From positions 73,545-137,544 of the forward strand of contig CAPRTS010000002.1 of the NCBI GenBank assembly GCA_948695535.1: a stretch of 64,000 nucleotides of DNA, in the 5' to 3' direction. Made by a program: the position numbers and the translations under genes. The DNA comes from an uncultured Eubacteriales bacterium (lineage in GTDB: Bacteria; Bacillota; Clostridia; Christensenellales; UBA1242). This document shows positions 23,926-33,820 of this stretch, in pieces; positions within the stretch are counted from its first letter, which is position 1; each line of letters opens with the position of its first letter. Below the pieces are notes generated by a model. It had not been told where the DNA came from, did not search any database, and saw only the letters and a program-made list of their open reading frames with translations.

Positions 23926-25557
23926 ATGAAAACTACCATTATTCTTGATAAGAAAGCTGATAAAAAAAGTGACAAAATTGTAGCCAAAAATACTAAGCAA
24001 TCGGTACAGAAAACTTCTAAAAGTCCTAAGCATACAACGAATAAAACAATAACTGCGGCTACCAATAAAAAAAATACCGTCCAAGTTACAACAAAAGTTG
24101 TACGGCAGTCGGTAACTAAAACTGAGAAAAAATTTGTAGAAAATATTACTGAAATGTTAAAGGACTTTCCCAAATGGTACACCGATATTGTATTGAAAAC
24201 AGAACTGTGCGATTATGGCCCAGTCAAAGGAACTATGGTGATTCGTCCGTACGGATTTGCTTTGTGGGAAAACATTAAAACCGAATTAGACAAGGAATTA
24301 AAGGTTCAAGGCTACCAAAACGCCTATTTCCCGATGTTAATCCCATCATCTTTTATCGAACGAGAAAAAGAACACGTAGCCGGTTTTGCCCCTGAATTAG
24401 CTACCGTAACACACGTTGGTAACGAAACACTAAGCGAAAAATTATATCTTCGCCCTACTTCGGAAACGATTATCGGTAATATGATTGCCAAATGGTTACA
24501 AAGTTATAAAGAGTTGCCAATGAAAATTAACCAATGGTGTAACATTGTGCGCTGGGAAAAAACTACGCGTCCGTTTTTGCGCACCAGTGAATTTTTATGG
24601 CACGAAGCCCATGCCGTCTATGCTGATGCTAAGTTAGCCAAAGTTAGTGCGTTAAATGATTTAATGTTATATGAAAAATTTATGCGTGATTATTTAGCAA
24701 TTCCGGCTTTGATTGGCCAAAAAAGCGAAAAGGAAAAGTTTGCTGGTGCTGAAATAACTTACGGCGTGGAAGCGATGATGAAAGATGGTAAAAGTTTACA
24801 AGTCGGTACCAGTCATTATTTGGGACAAAATTTCAGCAAATCTTTTGCTATTAAATTTCAGGATGATAAAAAAACTGAACGTTATGCGTATACTACCAGT
24901 TTAGGCACTTCTACCCGTTTAATTGGAGCGATTGTAATGACTCATGGTGATGATCGTGGTTTAGTTCTGCCCCCACGGGTTGCACCAATTCAGGTAGTAA
25001 TTGTCCCTATCGCACAACATAAACCCGGGGTGTTAAACACGGCTAAAAATATTCAACGCAGTCTGGCAAACTTACACTACCGCGTGGTTATTGATGATAC
25101 TGACAACACGCCTGGTTGGAAATTTAATCAATGGGAAATGAAAGGTGTTCCCGTACGGATTGAAGTTGGGCCACGGGATATTGAAAATAATGAATGTCAA
25201 GTTTTCCGTCGTGATTTGTTAACTAAGGAGACAATTAAATTGAACCGTGTAGAAGGCTACGTTTATGAACTATTAGAAGAAATTCACCAAACCATGTTGG
25301 CGAACGCTACACAAACTCGTGACAAACATATTAAGCACGTTAAGACTTTCCCAGAATTAAAAAAAGCAATCAACGCCGGGAATTTTGTAGTTGCACCGTG
25401 GTGTAACTGTACTGAATGTGAAGAAAAAATTAAAACTGAAACGAACGGAGTATCAACCCGCATTATGCAGTTTAACACTGCCCCAGTAAAAGGTGCCGTG
25501 TGTGTTAAATGTGGCAAACCAGCCAAAGTTGAAATTATTTTTGCCAAAGCGTATTAA
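23926..25557 (+). CDS. proS: Prolyl-tRNA synthetase (archaeal/eukaryote-like type)
   Basis: 543 residues. Class II motifs: GTMVIRPYGFALW, YLRPTSETI, and the motif 2 region NQWCNIVRWE with TRPFLRTSEFLWHEAH. The C-terminal zinc region has WCNCTECEEK and CVKCGK, and the protein ends in Tyr, as in this ProRS type, which lacks the bacterial editing insertion. The first about 65 residues are a Lys/Thr-rich basic extension not needed for the core fold. First gene of a proS-tyrS-aminopeptidase unit. Leaderless start inferred. Confidence 0.96.
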   Translation: MKTTIILDKKADKKSDKIVAKNTKQSVQKTSKSPKHTTNKTITAATNKKNTVQVTTKVVRQSVTKTEKKFVENITEMLKDFPKWYTDIVLKTELCDYGPVKGTMVIRPYGFALWENIKTELDKELKVQGYQNAYFPMLIPSSFIEREKEHVAGFAPELATVTHVGNETLSEKLYLRPTSETIIGNMIAKWLQSYKELPMKINQWCNIVRWEKTTRPFLRTSEFLWHEAHAVYADAKLAKVSALNDLMLYEKFMRDYLAIPALIGQKSEKEKFAGAEITYGVEAMMKDGKSLQVGTSHYLGQNFSKSFAIKFQDDKKTERYAYTTSLGTSTRLIGAIVMTHGDDRGLVLPPRVAPIQVVIVPIAQHKPGVLNTAKNIQRSLANLHYRVVIDDTDNTPGWKFNQWEMKGVPVRIEVGPRDIENNECQVFRRDLLTKETIKLNRVEGYVYELLEEIHQTMLANATQTRDKHIKHVKTFPELKKAINAGNFVVAPWCNCTECEEKIKTETNGVSTRIMQFNTAPVKGAVCVKCGKPAKVEIIFAKAY

Positions 25558-25569
25558 AAGGATTTAAAA

Positions 25570-26799
25570 ATGAAAAGATACGACGAATTATTATTCAAAC
25601 GTTTTAACGAGGATTGGCACCAATTACCAACCACTAAAATGTTTTCTTTGTTGCAAGTTAAAACGCAAACTACCCTACCCGCCAAAATTGATGCGGCCAA
25701 CTTAAAAGGTAAATTAAATATTAAGTTTGGCATCGACCCGACGGGGGCGGAAATTCACATTGGACATTTATGTCCTATTTTTGTGTTGAATATTTTCTTA
25801 AAATGTGGTCACCATATTGATTTTGTAATTGGTGATTTTACGGCTAAAATTGGTGACCCCAGTGGTCGCAATACAGAACGGGCAATGATTACCGATGAAC
25901 AAATTGCTACTAATTTTGCAACTTATACCAAACAAATTGCCCCTTATATTGACATTAAGCAATTAACTGTACATAAAAATAGCACTTGGCTGGCGAGATG
26001 TTCATTAAGCAAATTCCTATCAGTACTACAACGTATTAAACTTTCAGTCGCTACTCAGCGCGAAGATTTTCGCAACCGTATTGAAAACGTCTCTTTGGCA
26101 GAAGTATCTTATGCGGTGTTAATGGGGTTAGATTCTGTAAATTTACAAGCCGATATTGAATTGGGCGGACTGGATCAAATTCTTAACTTTTCACAATGTC
26201 GGTTGGTGCAAGAAATTTATCAACAAAAGCCCGAAATGGCTTTTGCTACCCCCATCCTGGAAGGTTTAAGTGGTGATGGCCGTAAAATGAGTAAAAGTTA
26301 CCATAACTATATTGCGGTTTCGGCTAGCGCGGAAGAAAAATTTGGCAAGTTTATGTCCTTACCTGATAATCTTTTATTAAAATATTACCAAGCATTTGGG
26401 TATTTATATGCAGAAGAAATACCAGATCTTGTGGCTTTTATTAAGGAAAACCCAATGGAAGCAAAAAAGCAGTTAGCAACATATTTTGTTGCGTTAGCCG
26501 GCAATAATCTTAGTATCGGCTTAGCGGAGCGTGAGAAGTTTGAACGTAAATTTTCTAAACACGAATTAACCACTGACGATTTTGTTAAAATTACTGTGCC
26601 GGTTAATACTGACATCGTCAATGCCATTTTTGCGTCGGGTAAATTTGCATCCAAAGGTGAAATAAAACGCTTGTTATTGGCGGGTGCAGTCACCGACCTT
26701 GACACGAAGAATAAACTTACTTATGAATATGTTTTGACTCAAAGTATCAAAATAAAAGTTGGTAAATTAAATAATTTTCAAATGGAGGTAAAAAAATGA
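25570..26799 (+). CDS. tyrS: Tyrosyl-tRNA synthetase
   Basis: 409 residues. Class I motifs are clear: HIGH at residues 63-66 (GAEIHIGH) and KMSKS at about 239-243. GDFTAKIGDPSGR and LGGLDQILN are typical of bacterial TyrRS. The C-terminal part carries an S4-like RNA-binding segment (GEIKRLLLAGAV). It starts 12 nt after proS with an AAAAGG site and ends in a 4-nt overlap with the aminopeptidase gene. No T-box leader is visible. Confidence 0.96.
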   Translation: MKRYDELLFKRFNEDWHQLPTTKMFSLLQVKTQTTLPAKIDAANLKGKLNIKFGIDPTGAEIHIGHLCPIFVLNIFLKCGHHIDFVIGDFTAKIGDPSGRNTERAMITDEQIATNFATYTKQIAPYIDIKQLTVHKNSTWLARCSLSKFLSVLQRIKLSVATQREDFRNRIENVSLAEVSYAVLMGLDSVNLQADIELGGLDQILNFSQCRLVQEIYQQKPEMAFATPILEGLSGDGRKMSKSYHNYIAVSASAEEKFGKFMSLPDNLLLKYYQAFGYLYAEEIPDLVAFIKENPMEAKKQLATYFVALAGNNLSIGLAEREKFERKFSKHELTTDDFVKITVPVNTDIVNAIFASGKFASKGEIKRLLLAGAVTDLDTKNKLTYEYVLTQSIKIKVGKLNNFQMEVKK

Positions 26800-27911
26800 A
26801 CGATGAAAGAATTAAAAAATTGGCGTATAACTTAATTCATTACAGCTGCAGCTTGCAAAAAGGACAAAATATTATCATCGAAGCCAGTGTTGAATCGCGG
26901 CCATTAGTTAAGGAACTTGTTCGTCAAATTTACGCACTAGGTGCACACCCATTTGTGCGATTAAGCGACAGCGAAATTGCCCGTGAGATGATGTTAGGTA
27001 TGGATGAGGAGCAAGCAAAGCGCACGTGCCGGTACACGCTGCCAATGTTTGAAGATGCAGCAGCCTATATCGGTATTAGTTCGTCTTATAATAAATTTGA
27101 ATCGGCTGACGTTCCCAGTGAGCGTAAACAAATTTATAGTAAATTTTACAGCAAACCGGTTCACATTGATACACGGGTCTGCAAAACGAACTGGGTAATT
27201 TTAAATTACCCTAACCCAGCCTTGGCACAACTTGCCCAAATGTCAACTGATGTTTTTACAGACTTCTTTTTCGATGTTTGTACTTTGGATTATTCTAAAA
27301 TGGATAAAGCCATGCAAAACCTAAAAAAGTTAATGGAAAAAACTGACCGCGTACGTTTAGTTGCTACTGATACGGATTTAACTTTTTCCATTAAGGGACA
27401 ACCGGCGATTATTTGCTCCGGCAAGTGTAATATCCCTGATGGCGAGATTTACACTTCACCTATTAAAAATTCGCTTAACGGCAAAATCAAGTTTAACATT
27501 CCGTCACTTTATAAAGGCATTATCCACAATGATATATTTTTGGAATTTAAGGACGGCAAGGTAATTAAAGAAAGTTCGTCAAATACTAAACAATTAACTG
27601 CGGAATTAAATGTTGACGCGGGAGCAAGATACGTTGGTGAATTTGCTTTGGGGGTCAACCCTTTTATTAACAAACCGATGTATGATACATTGTTTGACGA
27701 GAAAATGTCCGGTTCAATCCATATGGCTTTGGGTAACGCTTACGACGATGCCCCGAACGGTAATGTTAGTCAAAACCATTGGGACATTGTTTTATCAATG
27801 ACACCCGAATATAATGGCGGACAAATTTATTTCGATAACGTGTTGGTACGCGACAACGGTCGTTTTGTGTTACCGGAATTGCAATGTTTGAACCCAGAAA
27901 ATTTACGTTAA
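26796..27911 (+). CDS. M29 family aminopeptidase (AmpS/PepS-like)
   Basis: 371 residues. Co-catalytic metal ligands of the M29 family are visible: Glu in NIPDGEIYTSP, Glu in GEFALGVNPFI, His in IHMALGNAY and His/Asp in NHWDIV. It releases N-terminal amino acids from peptides in the cytoplasm, supplying amino acids for charging by the upstream synthetases or for general turnover. A GGAGG site lies upstream; the start overlaps tyrS by 4 nt. Its stop overlaps the convergent superoxide dismutase gene by 4 nt. Confidence 0.93.
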   Translation: MNDERIKKLAYNLIHYSCSLQKGQNIIIEASVESRPLVKELVRQIYALGAHPFVRLSDSEIAREMMLGMDEEQAKRTCRYTLPMFEDAAAYIGISSSYNKFESADVPSERKQIYSKFYSKPVHIDTRVCKTNWVILNYPNPALAQLAQMSTDVFTDFFFDVCTLDYSKMDKAMQNLKKLMEKTDRVRLVATDTDLTFSIKGQPAIICSGKCNIPDGEIYTSPIKNSLNGKIKFNIPSLYKGIIHNDIFLEFKDGKVIKESSSNTKQLTAELNVDAGARYVGEFALGVNPFINKPMYDTLFDEKMSGSIHMALGNAYDDAPNGNVSQNHWDIVLSMTPEYNGGQIYFDNVLVRDNGRFVLPELQCLNPENLR

Positions 27912-28546
27912 TTTAATTTTTCACTAAATTTTACCCAGTCCACTACGTTCCAAAAATTCTCTAAATACTTTTGGCGGTCGTTTAAGTGTTGTAAATAATA
28001 GGCGTGTTCCCAAACATCGATGCATAAAATTGGCGTAACATTATTAGCCAAGGGCGTATTTTGATTTGCGGTGGTTACGATGTCCAAGTTGCCGTTTGCG
28101 GTTTTAACTAACCAAGCGTACCCCGAGCCAAAAACGCTGAGTGCTTTATTGGCAAACTGCTCTTTCATATTTTTCCACCCACCAAAACACTCGTTGACTT
28201 TTCTAGTAGCCTGGGGAGTAATACCAATTATAATTTGACCAGTTGCCGGTCGTAATTCGCTGAAATAGAAAAAATGGTTATAAACGCCGCCTGCGTTACG
28301 GCGTAATGAAGTGTCTTGATTGGTTTCAGCATACGCGATCAAATCGGCTAAGGTCATGCCTTGCAAATCAGGCCGGGCTTCCAAAATTTGGTTTAACTGG
28401 TTAAGGTAATTAACCAATAAACGGTCGTAATGAGCATAAGAAGTTTTGGCGTCAATATATGGTTCCAAAGCGGTAAAATTGTATGGTAATTTAATGTTTT
28501 CAAACGGGTAAGTCATTTGTTCCCAATTTTGTGTTAAGTTTTCCAT
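27908..28546 (-). CDS. sodA: Fe/Mn superoxide dismutase
   Basis: 212 residues from the ATG at 28546. The metal ligands can be traced: His in KTSYAHYD, His in GGVYNHFF, and Asp and His in IDVWEHAYY. The family's usual second His pair after the first ligand (KHH) is replaced by Leu residues, so it is a divergent member. GSGYAWLVK and LENFWNVVDW are standard. It converts superoxide to peroxide and oxygen; Fe or Mn preference cannot be read. A CATATT box lies 7 nt before the ATG. Confidence 0.9.
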   Translation of the reverse strand: MENLTQNWEQMTYPFENIKLPYNFTALEPYIDAKTSYAHYDRLLVNYLNQLNQILEARPDLQGMTLADLIAYAETNQDTSLRRNAGGVYNHFFYFSELRPATGQIIIGITPQATRKVNECFGGWKNMKEQFANKALSVFGSGYAWLVKTANGNLDIVTTANQNTPLANNVTPILCIDVWEHAYYLQHLNDRQKYLENFWNVVDWVKFSEKLN

Positions 28547-28580
28547 AGTAATCAATATGACAAAATATGTCGAAAGTTGC

Positions 28581-29081
28581 CTAAATTCTACCACGATAAA
28601 TTTTAAGGCCTTTTTGTACTTTGGCTACGTAGGCATTAGTTTCGGCAAACGGACAACTGGTTAGTCGCTCAACTTGCTGTTCTTTAAGCCAACGTGTCAC
28701 ATTCCCTTCCCCTGCGTTATAAGCAAATAAAGCAGTATTTACGTCCTTGAATTTACTAATTAAGTAAGCCAAGTATTGCGTACCAACTGCGATGTTTTCG
28801 GCAGCATTGAATAAATTACAAGGTTGCTGGCTAACGTATTCGGCAGTCGCCGGTAAAATTTGCATTAAACCAATAGCGTTTTTGGGTGATATTTTATTTT
28901 TGTTAAAGCCACTTTCTGCATTGATAACCGCCGCAATTAAGGCCGGTTCAACTTGGTATTTGGTAGCAGCGGCATTGATTTCGTTAGTGTATCGTAAAGG
29001 AAATAACAAATAAAATAAACAAAACCATACACCAACCAATACAACGGCAGCAACTATGGTACCGGTCAATAAATGTTTCAT
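28581..29081 (-). CDS. Membrane-anchored lytic transglycosylase (SLT fold)
   Basis: 166 residues. One N-terminal membrane helix (residues about 5-28) followed by an SLT domain. The catalytic Glu is in INAESGFNKN, and the motifs AIGLMQILPATA and AYNAGEGNV are typical. It cleaves the MurNAc-GlcNAc bond of peptidoglycan from outside the membrane. It lies between an ABC exporter and sodA on the same strand, with its own short gap on both sides. It seems complete and minimal. Confidence 0.92.
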   Translation of the reverse strand: MKHLLTGTIVAAVVLVGVWFCLFYLLFPLRYTNEINAAATKYQVEPALIAAVINAESGFNKNKISPKNAIGLMQILPATAEYVSQQPCNLFNAAENIAVGTQYLAYLISKFKDVNTALFAYNAGEGNVTRWLKEQQVERLTSCPFAETNAYVAKVQKGLKIYRGRI

Positions 29082-29097
29082 TCTTCAATAGTATTTG

Positions 29098-30624
29098 TCA
29101 TAAACGCTTAAAAATGCGTTTACCCAAAGTTAAAGTCAAAATTACCACCAGCGTGGCAATAACTACCAGCAACAATAACGGTATTAACAAAACCAAAATA
29201 GTTGCTAAATTACTACTTAATAAAACGTAATACAAATAACTAAATAATCCAACAATAACTAAACCGCCAAACATCATAATAAAACTACTCATGCTGTTCT
29301 TTACCACGGCAACATCGCTTTCGGCATTAAATTTGGGGAAAAATAAGTTCACCAATACCCCACCAAAAGCAATAGTTACGTTCATTAAAACTGGTACTAA
29401 CAGTAATGAAATAAAATACCATACATTAAAACGCATAACTACTTGCAGTAAAATGCTACATGTCAGCATGATTGGGCTTAAAAATAACACGCCAAATAAA
29501 GCTTTAGCGGATAAAACAGTATTGGGTTTGATCGGCATACTTTGTAAAATCCAAAATTGTTTACCTTCTAAGGAAATTGAAAACGCAGTAGGATATGTAA
29601 GAACCGCCAAACTGCTAAATAAAGCCATAACTAGTAAACACACAAAATTGGCATCTAACGCCAACATATTGAGTAATGGCATAAAAGTTTGACAATGATC
29701 AATCACCAACCAAAGTGTTAAAGCAATTATTGCTAAAGGGCCTAATAAAGTGTTAATCATTAAAACTGTCGAATTAAGGTAGCGATTAGTTTCGTTTTTT
29801 AATAACGAACGAAATGGTGTAGTTTTTTTACCGACTAATTTTACTGTCTTAGCAACAGTCGTACGAGATTCACGATTCATCAATATAGCGAACAGCACTA
29901 CCCCGATTGCAAAAATGGCCGACGCCCCCGTAATTAAAATTAGCATAAAGATCGGGTTGAAAGTTAAAACATAATTAACCGCTTTTTCCATAGTGACCAA
30001 GTCCGTGCTTAATATTACGTATTCGTACACAAAAACTAAGGCAATTAACAACGCAATTGTCACAATCGCTTTAAGGACATTAGCGTATTTAAAGTTTGGT
30101 AAACACGTCGTCATCACGAAATCAATAATATAGGTTAACCCGACAGTAATTAATGGGATCATCAATACCGATACAATGTTACCCAGCAACGCTACTCCCG
30201 AAAACGCTGTATAGCGCATATAAGCAATAATGTTCGGCAGAATAATCAAAGCGGTAATCAATAAATTCAACACGTATCGTGATAAAGCTTTGGCAATCAT
30301 AATCTCATTTTTCTTGATGGGCATGGCTAACAGCATTTCGGTATCGTTTGCCCGTTGCCCGCCAGTTATTGTTTGAAAGGCAAAACATAACGTCAAAAAG
30401 ATTCCCATAGTATAACCTGTACCTAAGGCATAAAAGGCAGCACCATATTCAGCATACTCAGCCGTCGTTAACATTTGCAAATAAGTCAACAACGCAAATA
30501 AAGCGCAATATAATAACGCAATTACGCCAATACCAATGGTACCTTTTGTACGTGAACGCTTACCACGCAAACCGCCCAGTCCGTTCAGCAAAAAAGTTTT
30601 GGTCAAGATTAAGATGTTACGCAT
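29098..30624 (-). CDS. ABC transporter permease
   Basis: 508 residues with about 12 predicted membrane helices in two halves. The motif EMLLAMPIKKNEIMIAKAL after the second helix is typical of ABC-2 type exporter permeases of the Bacillota. The start overlaps the end of the ATPase gene by 8 nt, so the two form one transporter. The substrate is unknown; export of peptides, lipids or antimicrobials is possible. Confidence 0.88.
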   Translation of the reverse strand: MRNILILTKTFLLNGLGGLRGKRSRTKGTIGIGVIALLYCALFALLTYLQMLTTAEYAEYGAAFYALGTGYTMGIFLTLCFAFQTITGGQRANDTEMLLAMPIKKNEIMIAKALSRYVLNLLITALIILPNIIAYMRYTAFSGVALLGNIVSVLMIPLITVGLTYIIDFVMTTCLPNFKYANVLKAIVTIALLIALVFVYEYVILSTDLVTMEKAVNYVLTFNPIFMLILITGASAIFAIGVVLFAILMNRESRTTVAKTVKLVGKKTTPFRSLLKNETNRYLNSTVLMINTLLGPLAIIALTLWLVIDHCQTFMPLLNMLALDANFVCLLVMALFSSLAVLTYPTAFSISLEGKQFWILQSMPIKPNTVLSAKALFGVLFLSPIMLTCSILLQVVMRFNVWYFISLLLVPVLMNVTIAFGGVLVNLFFPKFNAESDVAVVKNSMSSFIMMFGGLVIVGLFSYLYYVLLSSNLATILVLLIPLLLLVVIATLVVILTLTLGKRIFKRL

Positions 30625-31318
30625 TCAAAAATACCTCTTCCAAACTCTTGTCGGCCTTGATGTCTTTCATAGAACCACTTTTAATGATGCTACCATTCTT
30701 AATAATCACAACTTTGTTGCAAATTTTTTCCGCGACGTCCAAAACGTGTGTCGAATAGAAAATCGCCCCACCATTTTTAACAAAGTCATTCATTACTTCT
30801 TTAAGTACAAAAGATGCTTGCGGATCCAACCCAACAAACGGTTCGTCCAAAACTAATAATTTAGGGTTACGCATAAACGCCGAAATTAAAACCAATTTTT
30901 GGCGCATGCCGTGCGAATAGGATTTTATCATTGCACCTAAGTCTTGATACAAATTCCATTTATCCGCGTACAATTTAATACGGGCATCACGTTCTGCCGG
31001 AGTAATATTATAAACAGCCGCCACAAAGTTCAAGTATTCAAGGCCTGTTAAAGTATTGTAAACGTCGGGATTATCAGGAATATAAGCAGTAATCTTTTTA
31101 CACGCCAACGGATCCTTTCTGACCGAAAGGTTGTTAATTAAAATTTCGCCTTCGTTAAAAGTCAACGTGCCCACTATGCAACGAATCGTCGTTGTTTTAC
31201 CCGAACCATTAGGCCCAATAAAAGCACAAATGTCACCGGGAGCAACTTCGATATTCAGATCTTTCGCACCAACCTTGCCATTAGCATATACTTTGGTGAA
31301 ATTCTTAATTTTAAGCAT
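30617..31318 (-). CDS. ABC transporter ATP-binding protein
   Basis: 233 residues from the ATG at 31318. Walker A GPNGSGKTT, signature SYSHGMRQKL (variant of LSGGQ), Walker B LLVLDEPFVGLDP and the H-loop STHVLD are all present. It energises the permease that follows. The promoter TTGTCG-17 nt-TACAAT ends 5 nt before the ATG, so it is probably leaderless. Confidence 0.95.
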   Translation of the reverse strand: MLKIKNFTKVYANGKVGAKDLNIEVAPGDICAFIGPNGSGKTTTIRCIVGTLTFNEGEILINNLSVRKDPLACKKITAYIPDNPDVYNTLTGLEYLNFVAAVYNITPAERDARIKLYADKWNLYQDLGAMIKSYSHGMRQKLVLISAFMRNPKLLVLDEPFVGLDPQASFVLKEVMNDFVKNGGAIFYSTHVLDVAEKICNKVVIIKNGSIIKSGSMKDIKADKSLEEVFLNA

Positions 31319-31604
31319 AATTAATTGTAACAAACTATGATGGTATCGACAACAAAAAACTTTACAGAAAAATAAAAATTGCTCGACAATTTACTTTGTC
31401 GAACAATCACCATGCCATCGGTTGCCAAAATTTGCACTCACCCACTACCGACTCTTATGTGCGTATGGTAAAACCATTGTACGCAACTTTACTTAAACTG
31501 GCAAATGTTTTTTTAGAATTACTAAGTGGCGGCCGGTAAGAAACGGAAGATTTTTTTGACTGTGGTCTTGAATTTTATAGTCGGTAATGGTAAACTACTA
31601 ACAA
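31319..31604. other. Divergent intergenic region
   Basis: 286 bp between two divergent genes. It holds their promoters (TTGTCG/TACAAT on the minus strand; TTGAAT/TAAACT on the plus strand, 8 nt before the ATG at 31605). There are also two hairpins: TCGACAA/TTGTCGA near 31383-31402, and a TGCGTA/TACGCA stem near 31459-31485. No RNA gene is recognised. Confidence 0.45.
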
Positions 31605-32774
31605 ATGAAGCCAGTAAAATTATCCGAATTTGACCTGTATGGTACTTTTCGCCTAACCGCAGACGAAGCAGTTGGGCTTGAAGACTGGGTATATCAACTG
31701 GACGACAACGAATATTTATCACGTAACGGGAGTCATTACTCAGCCACTTTACACTGCTTAAAAGATGTTGCACTGGAATACGAGCGATTAAATGATCGAC
31801 TACCCATGAGTGGTAAACCCGCCTTTGTCGTCTGTGAGAAAATGTATGCTTTGGCAATTCGTGTCGTGAATACGATTCAGCAAAACCATAAAATTCATTT
31901 ATTCCAAGACGGCGAACATTTCGATACGGTGGCGCAAAAATGTGCGCAAGAATGCGCTGATAACTTAGTACGTATTATCAATAATCAACCCGCCCAAAAA
32001 ACTGTCACCAAATTAAGCGACGAAACGCGTATTCAACGCGATATTTTACTTAACACCAAGATTGTCTTTGCCGACAATATTAAACAACTGTATATGTGTG
32101 CGAATGCCCTACCCGATGATATTGAACATTTAATTACCCCTGGGCGTGGTTCTTCTAAATTGGGTGCTTTGGTACAATCGGTACGTCAACAACGCGGTTT
32201 AAAACCTTTGGGGCTCACGCAAATTTATTACAGTTATTACGAAAATGCGCAAAAGGGTAAAGTATTTTCTCAGCCATTAAAAAATCTCCCGGAGAAAGTT
32301 TTGGTTATGGACGATTTTATTGCCCGTGGCATAACTCTTTCCCGCACCAAGAAAGAGCTGACAGAACAAGGACACCAAGTCACCAATGGTGCGATGGCGA
32401 CCGCGTTTACCGCGTTTTATCACGGTAGTGGCTGGCCTAAGCCGGTTTTCAAACACCGGCATTGGGCGAAGTATATCGACATTATCCCCAACCAATTCGC
32501 TTATGCCAGTTGTGACCAAACAAGATTGTGCGACTGTCTACAATTTAGTCATTGGGGATTACCCGTAATTTTGAACACCCCACGGCGGGACAATAATTCC
32601 CACACCGCGGATCACTTCAATATGAAAAAAGCGGAAAGATTGGCCAACAAATTGGGTGCCGATTTGTACCAAGTTTCTAAAAAAATTTCCCCCGCCGCCG
32701 TGGAATATAACAAAAAAATGCGTGCCCAAATCGAAAAATACAACGACGAGCGGCAAGAATTGTCGAACAACTAA
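31605..32774 (+). CDS. Phosphoribosyltransferase-like protein
   Basis: 389 residues. The middle carries a PRTase-type core: TPGRGSSKLGALV (loop) and VLVMDDFIARGITLSRT, which corresponds to the PRPP-binding DDxxxTG motif with Arg in place of Thr. The N-terminal 180 residues and the C-terminal 120 residues (Cys-containing CDQTRLCDCLQF) have no recognised domain. Nucleobase or nucleotide recycling, or DNA uptake-linked PRTase roles, are possible, but the substrate cannot be stated. Single-gene unit. Confidence 0.6.
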   Translation: MKPVKLSEFDLYGTFRLTADEAVGLEDWVYQLDDNEYLSRNGSHYSATLHCLKDVALEYERLNDRLPMSGKPAFVVCEKMYALAIRVVNTIQQNHKIHLFQDGEHFDTVAQKCAQECADNLVRIINNQPAQKTVTKLSDETRIQRDILLNTKIVFADNIKQLYMCANALPDDIEHLITPGRGSSKLGALVQSVRQQRGLKPLGLTQIYYSYYENAQKGKVFSQPLKNLPEKVLVMDDFIARGITLSRTKKELTEQGHQVTNGAMATAFTAFYHGSGWPKPVFKHRHWAKYIDIIPNQFAYASCDQTRLCDCLQFSHWGLPVILNTPRRDNNSHTADHFNMKKAERLANKLGADLYQVSKKISPAAVEYNKKMRAQIEKYNDERQELSNN

Positions 32775-32844
32775 AACAAACGAATATGGACGACCTTACC
32801 AATTTAAGAAGCAAACTAATAAAATTTTATTCAATTAAATCACT

Positions 32845-33573
32845 TCACAAGACATTATCGTTGCCGGACAATACAACTTTACGCTGGTAAATATCATAAT
32901 GCTTTCCATAATATTTATATGTAGTTCCGTCATATGAAATATATGAACCATTAGGCAAACCACAAACATGGTAATTATCACTAAACGGTAACAAGTAATC
33001 TTGCACTAAATTGGGCAATTCAGTCGTGCCTTGATAGGTTAAGGCAGTACCATCGAAATGCGGAATAATTTTCAAGTCAACAATCCCTAGCCCTTTAACA
33101 ATGCGCGGTTGATTAAGTTCTTTAACGTGTTCTGGAAAATTACAAATTGTTGTTGTCAGACACATCGTAGCCGCCGAAACCGAAATTACTACCCCAGCGT
33201 AATTTTTAATCAAGGTCTTAAAATCAATTTGTTGTAAAAATGTTAATTGACGGAGAATTTCGCCACCGCACATAAAAATTAAATCAGCATTTTGGATTAA
33301 AGTCGCTGCTTGTTTAACTGAACGGTAATCCAAAATTTTGACTTGATTAAACTTAATACCAGTCATCATAAAAGCTTTGTACAATACATCAGCTACTAAG
33401 TCATTCAATACTAAGTCGCTAGGGTCATTTGCAACTACTAATAAACACGTTTGCTGTTTTAGATTCTCCCGAAGTAGCGTTAAGATTCCATTTTCATCAG
33501 GGATCGCACACGGATGCCGAACACCATTCTCATCTTTTGCATAGTGCTTAAATTTACTAGTAATCAAAAACAT
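32845..33573 (-). CDS. Peptidase S51 (dipeptidase E)-like protein
   Basis: 242 residues. The pattern LIFMCGGEILRQL followed by GVVISVSAATMCL fits the S51/class I glutamine-amidotransferase-like fold, in which the Ser of GxSAG is the nucleophile; here the glycine after Ala is Ala. YHVCGLPNGSYI and a C-terminal strand follow. Activity against Asp dipeptides is the family's role. TATTAT ends 7 nt before the ATG with TTGTAG 17 nt upstream of it, so it is probably leaderless. Confidence 0.75.
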   Translation of the reverse strand: MFLITSKFKHYAKDENGVRHPCAIPDENGILTLLRENLKQQTCLLVVANDPSDLVLNDLVADVLYKAFMMTGIKFNQVKILDYRSVKQAATLIQNADLIFMCGGEILRQLTFLQQIDFKTLIKNYAGVVISVSAATMCLTTTICNFPEHVKELNQPRIVKGLGIVDLKIIPHFDGTALTYQGTTELPNLVQDYLLPFSDNYHVCGLPNGSYISYDGTTYKYYGKHYDIYQRKVVLSGNDNVL

Positions 33574-33687
33574 TGTTTGTATAATACATTATTATTCGTA
33601 ATACTACAAGCAAAAGTCAATACTTCTGAGTATGTACTAGATATAAAACAAATCGTTTTATACGAAGTGTTACACTTTTAACATATT

Positions 33688-33773
33688 TGGTGGAAGGGGA
33701 TGGATTCGAACCATCGAAGTCGTGAGACGACGGATTTACAGTCCGTAGCATTTGACCGCTCTGCAACCCTTCC
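33688..33773 (-). tRNA. tRNA-Tyr (GTA)
   Basis: Acceptor GGAAGGG/CCCTTCC, anticodon stem ACGGA/TCCGT around CTGTAAA giving anticodon GTA, a long variable arm as expected for bacterial tRNA-Tyr, T loop GTTCGAATC, and encoded CCA. Confidence 0.95.
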
Positions 33774-33785
33774 AAGAATATTGAT

Positions 33786-33814
33786 ATTCTAGCATAAAAA
33801 ACCAATAACTGCAA
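33786..33814 (-). promoter_or_regulatory. tRNA-Tyr promoter
   Basis: TTGCAG (33814-33809) and TAGAAT (33791-33786) with a 17-nt spacer, 12 nt before the tRNA. Confidence 0.65.
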
Positions 33815-33820
33815 CAAGAT

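Noticed and set aside
33574..33687. AT-rich inverted repeat (ATAAAAC/GTTTTAT) after tRNA-Tyr
   Set aside because: Weak AT-only stem without a clear T run; not called as a terminator.
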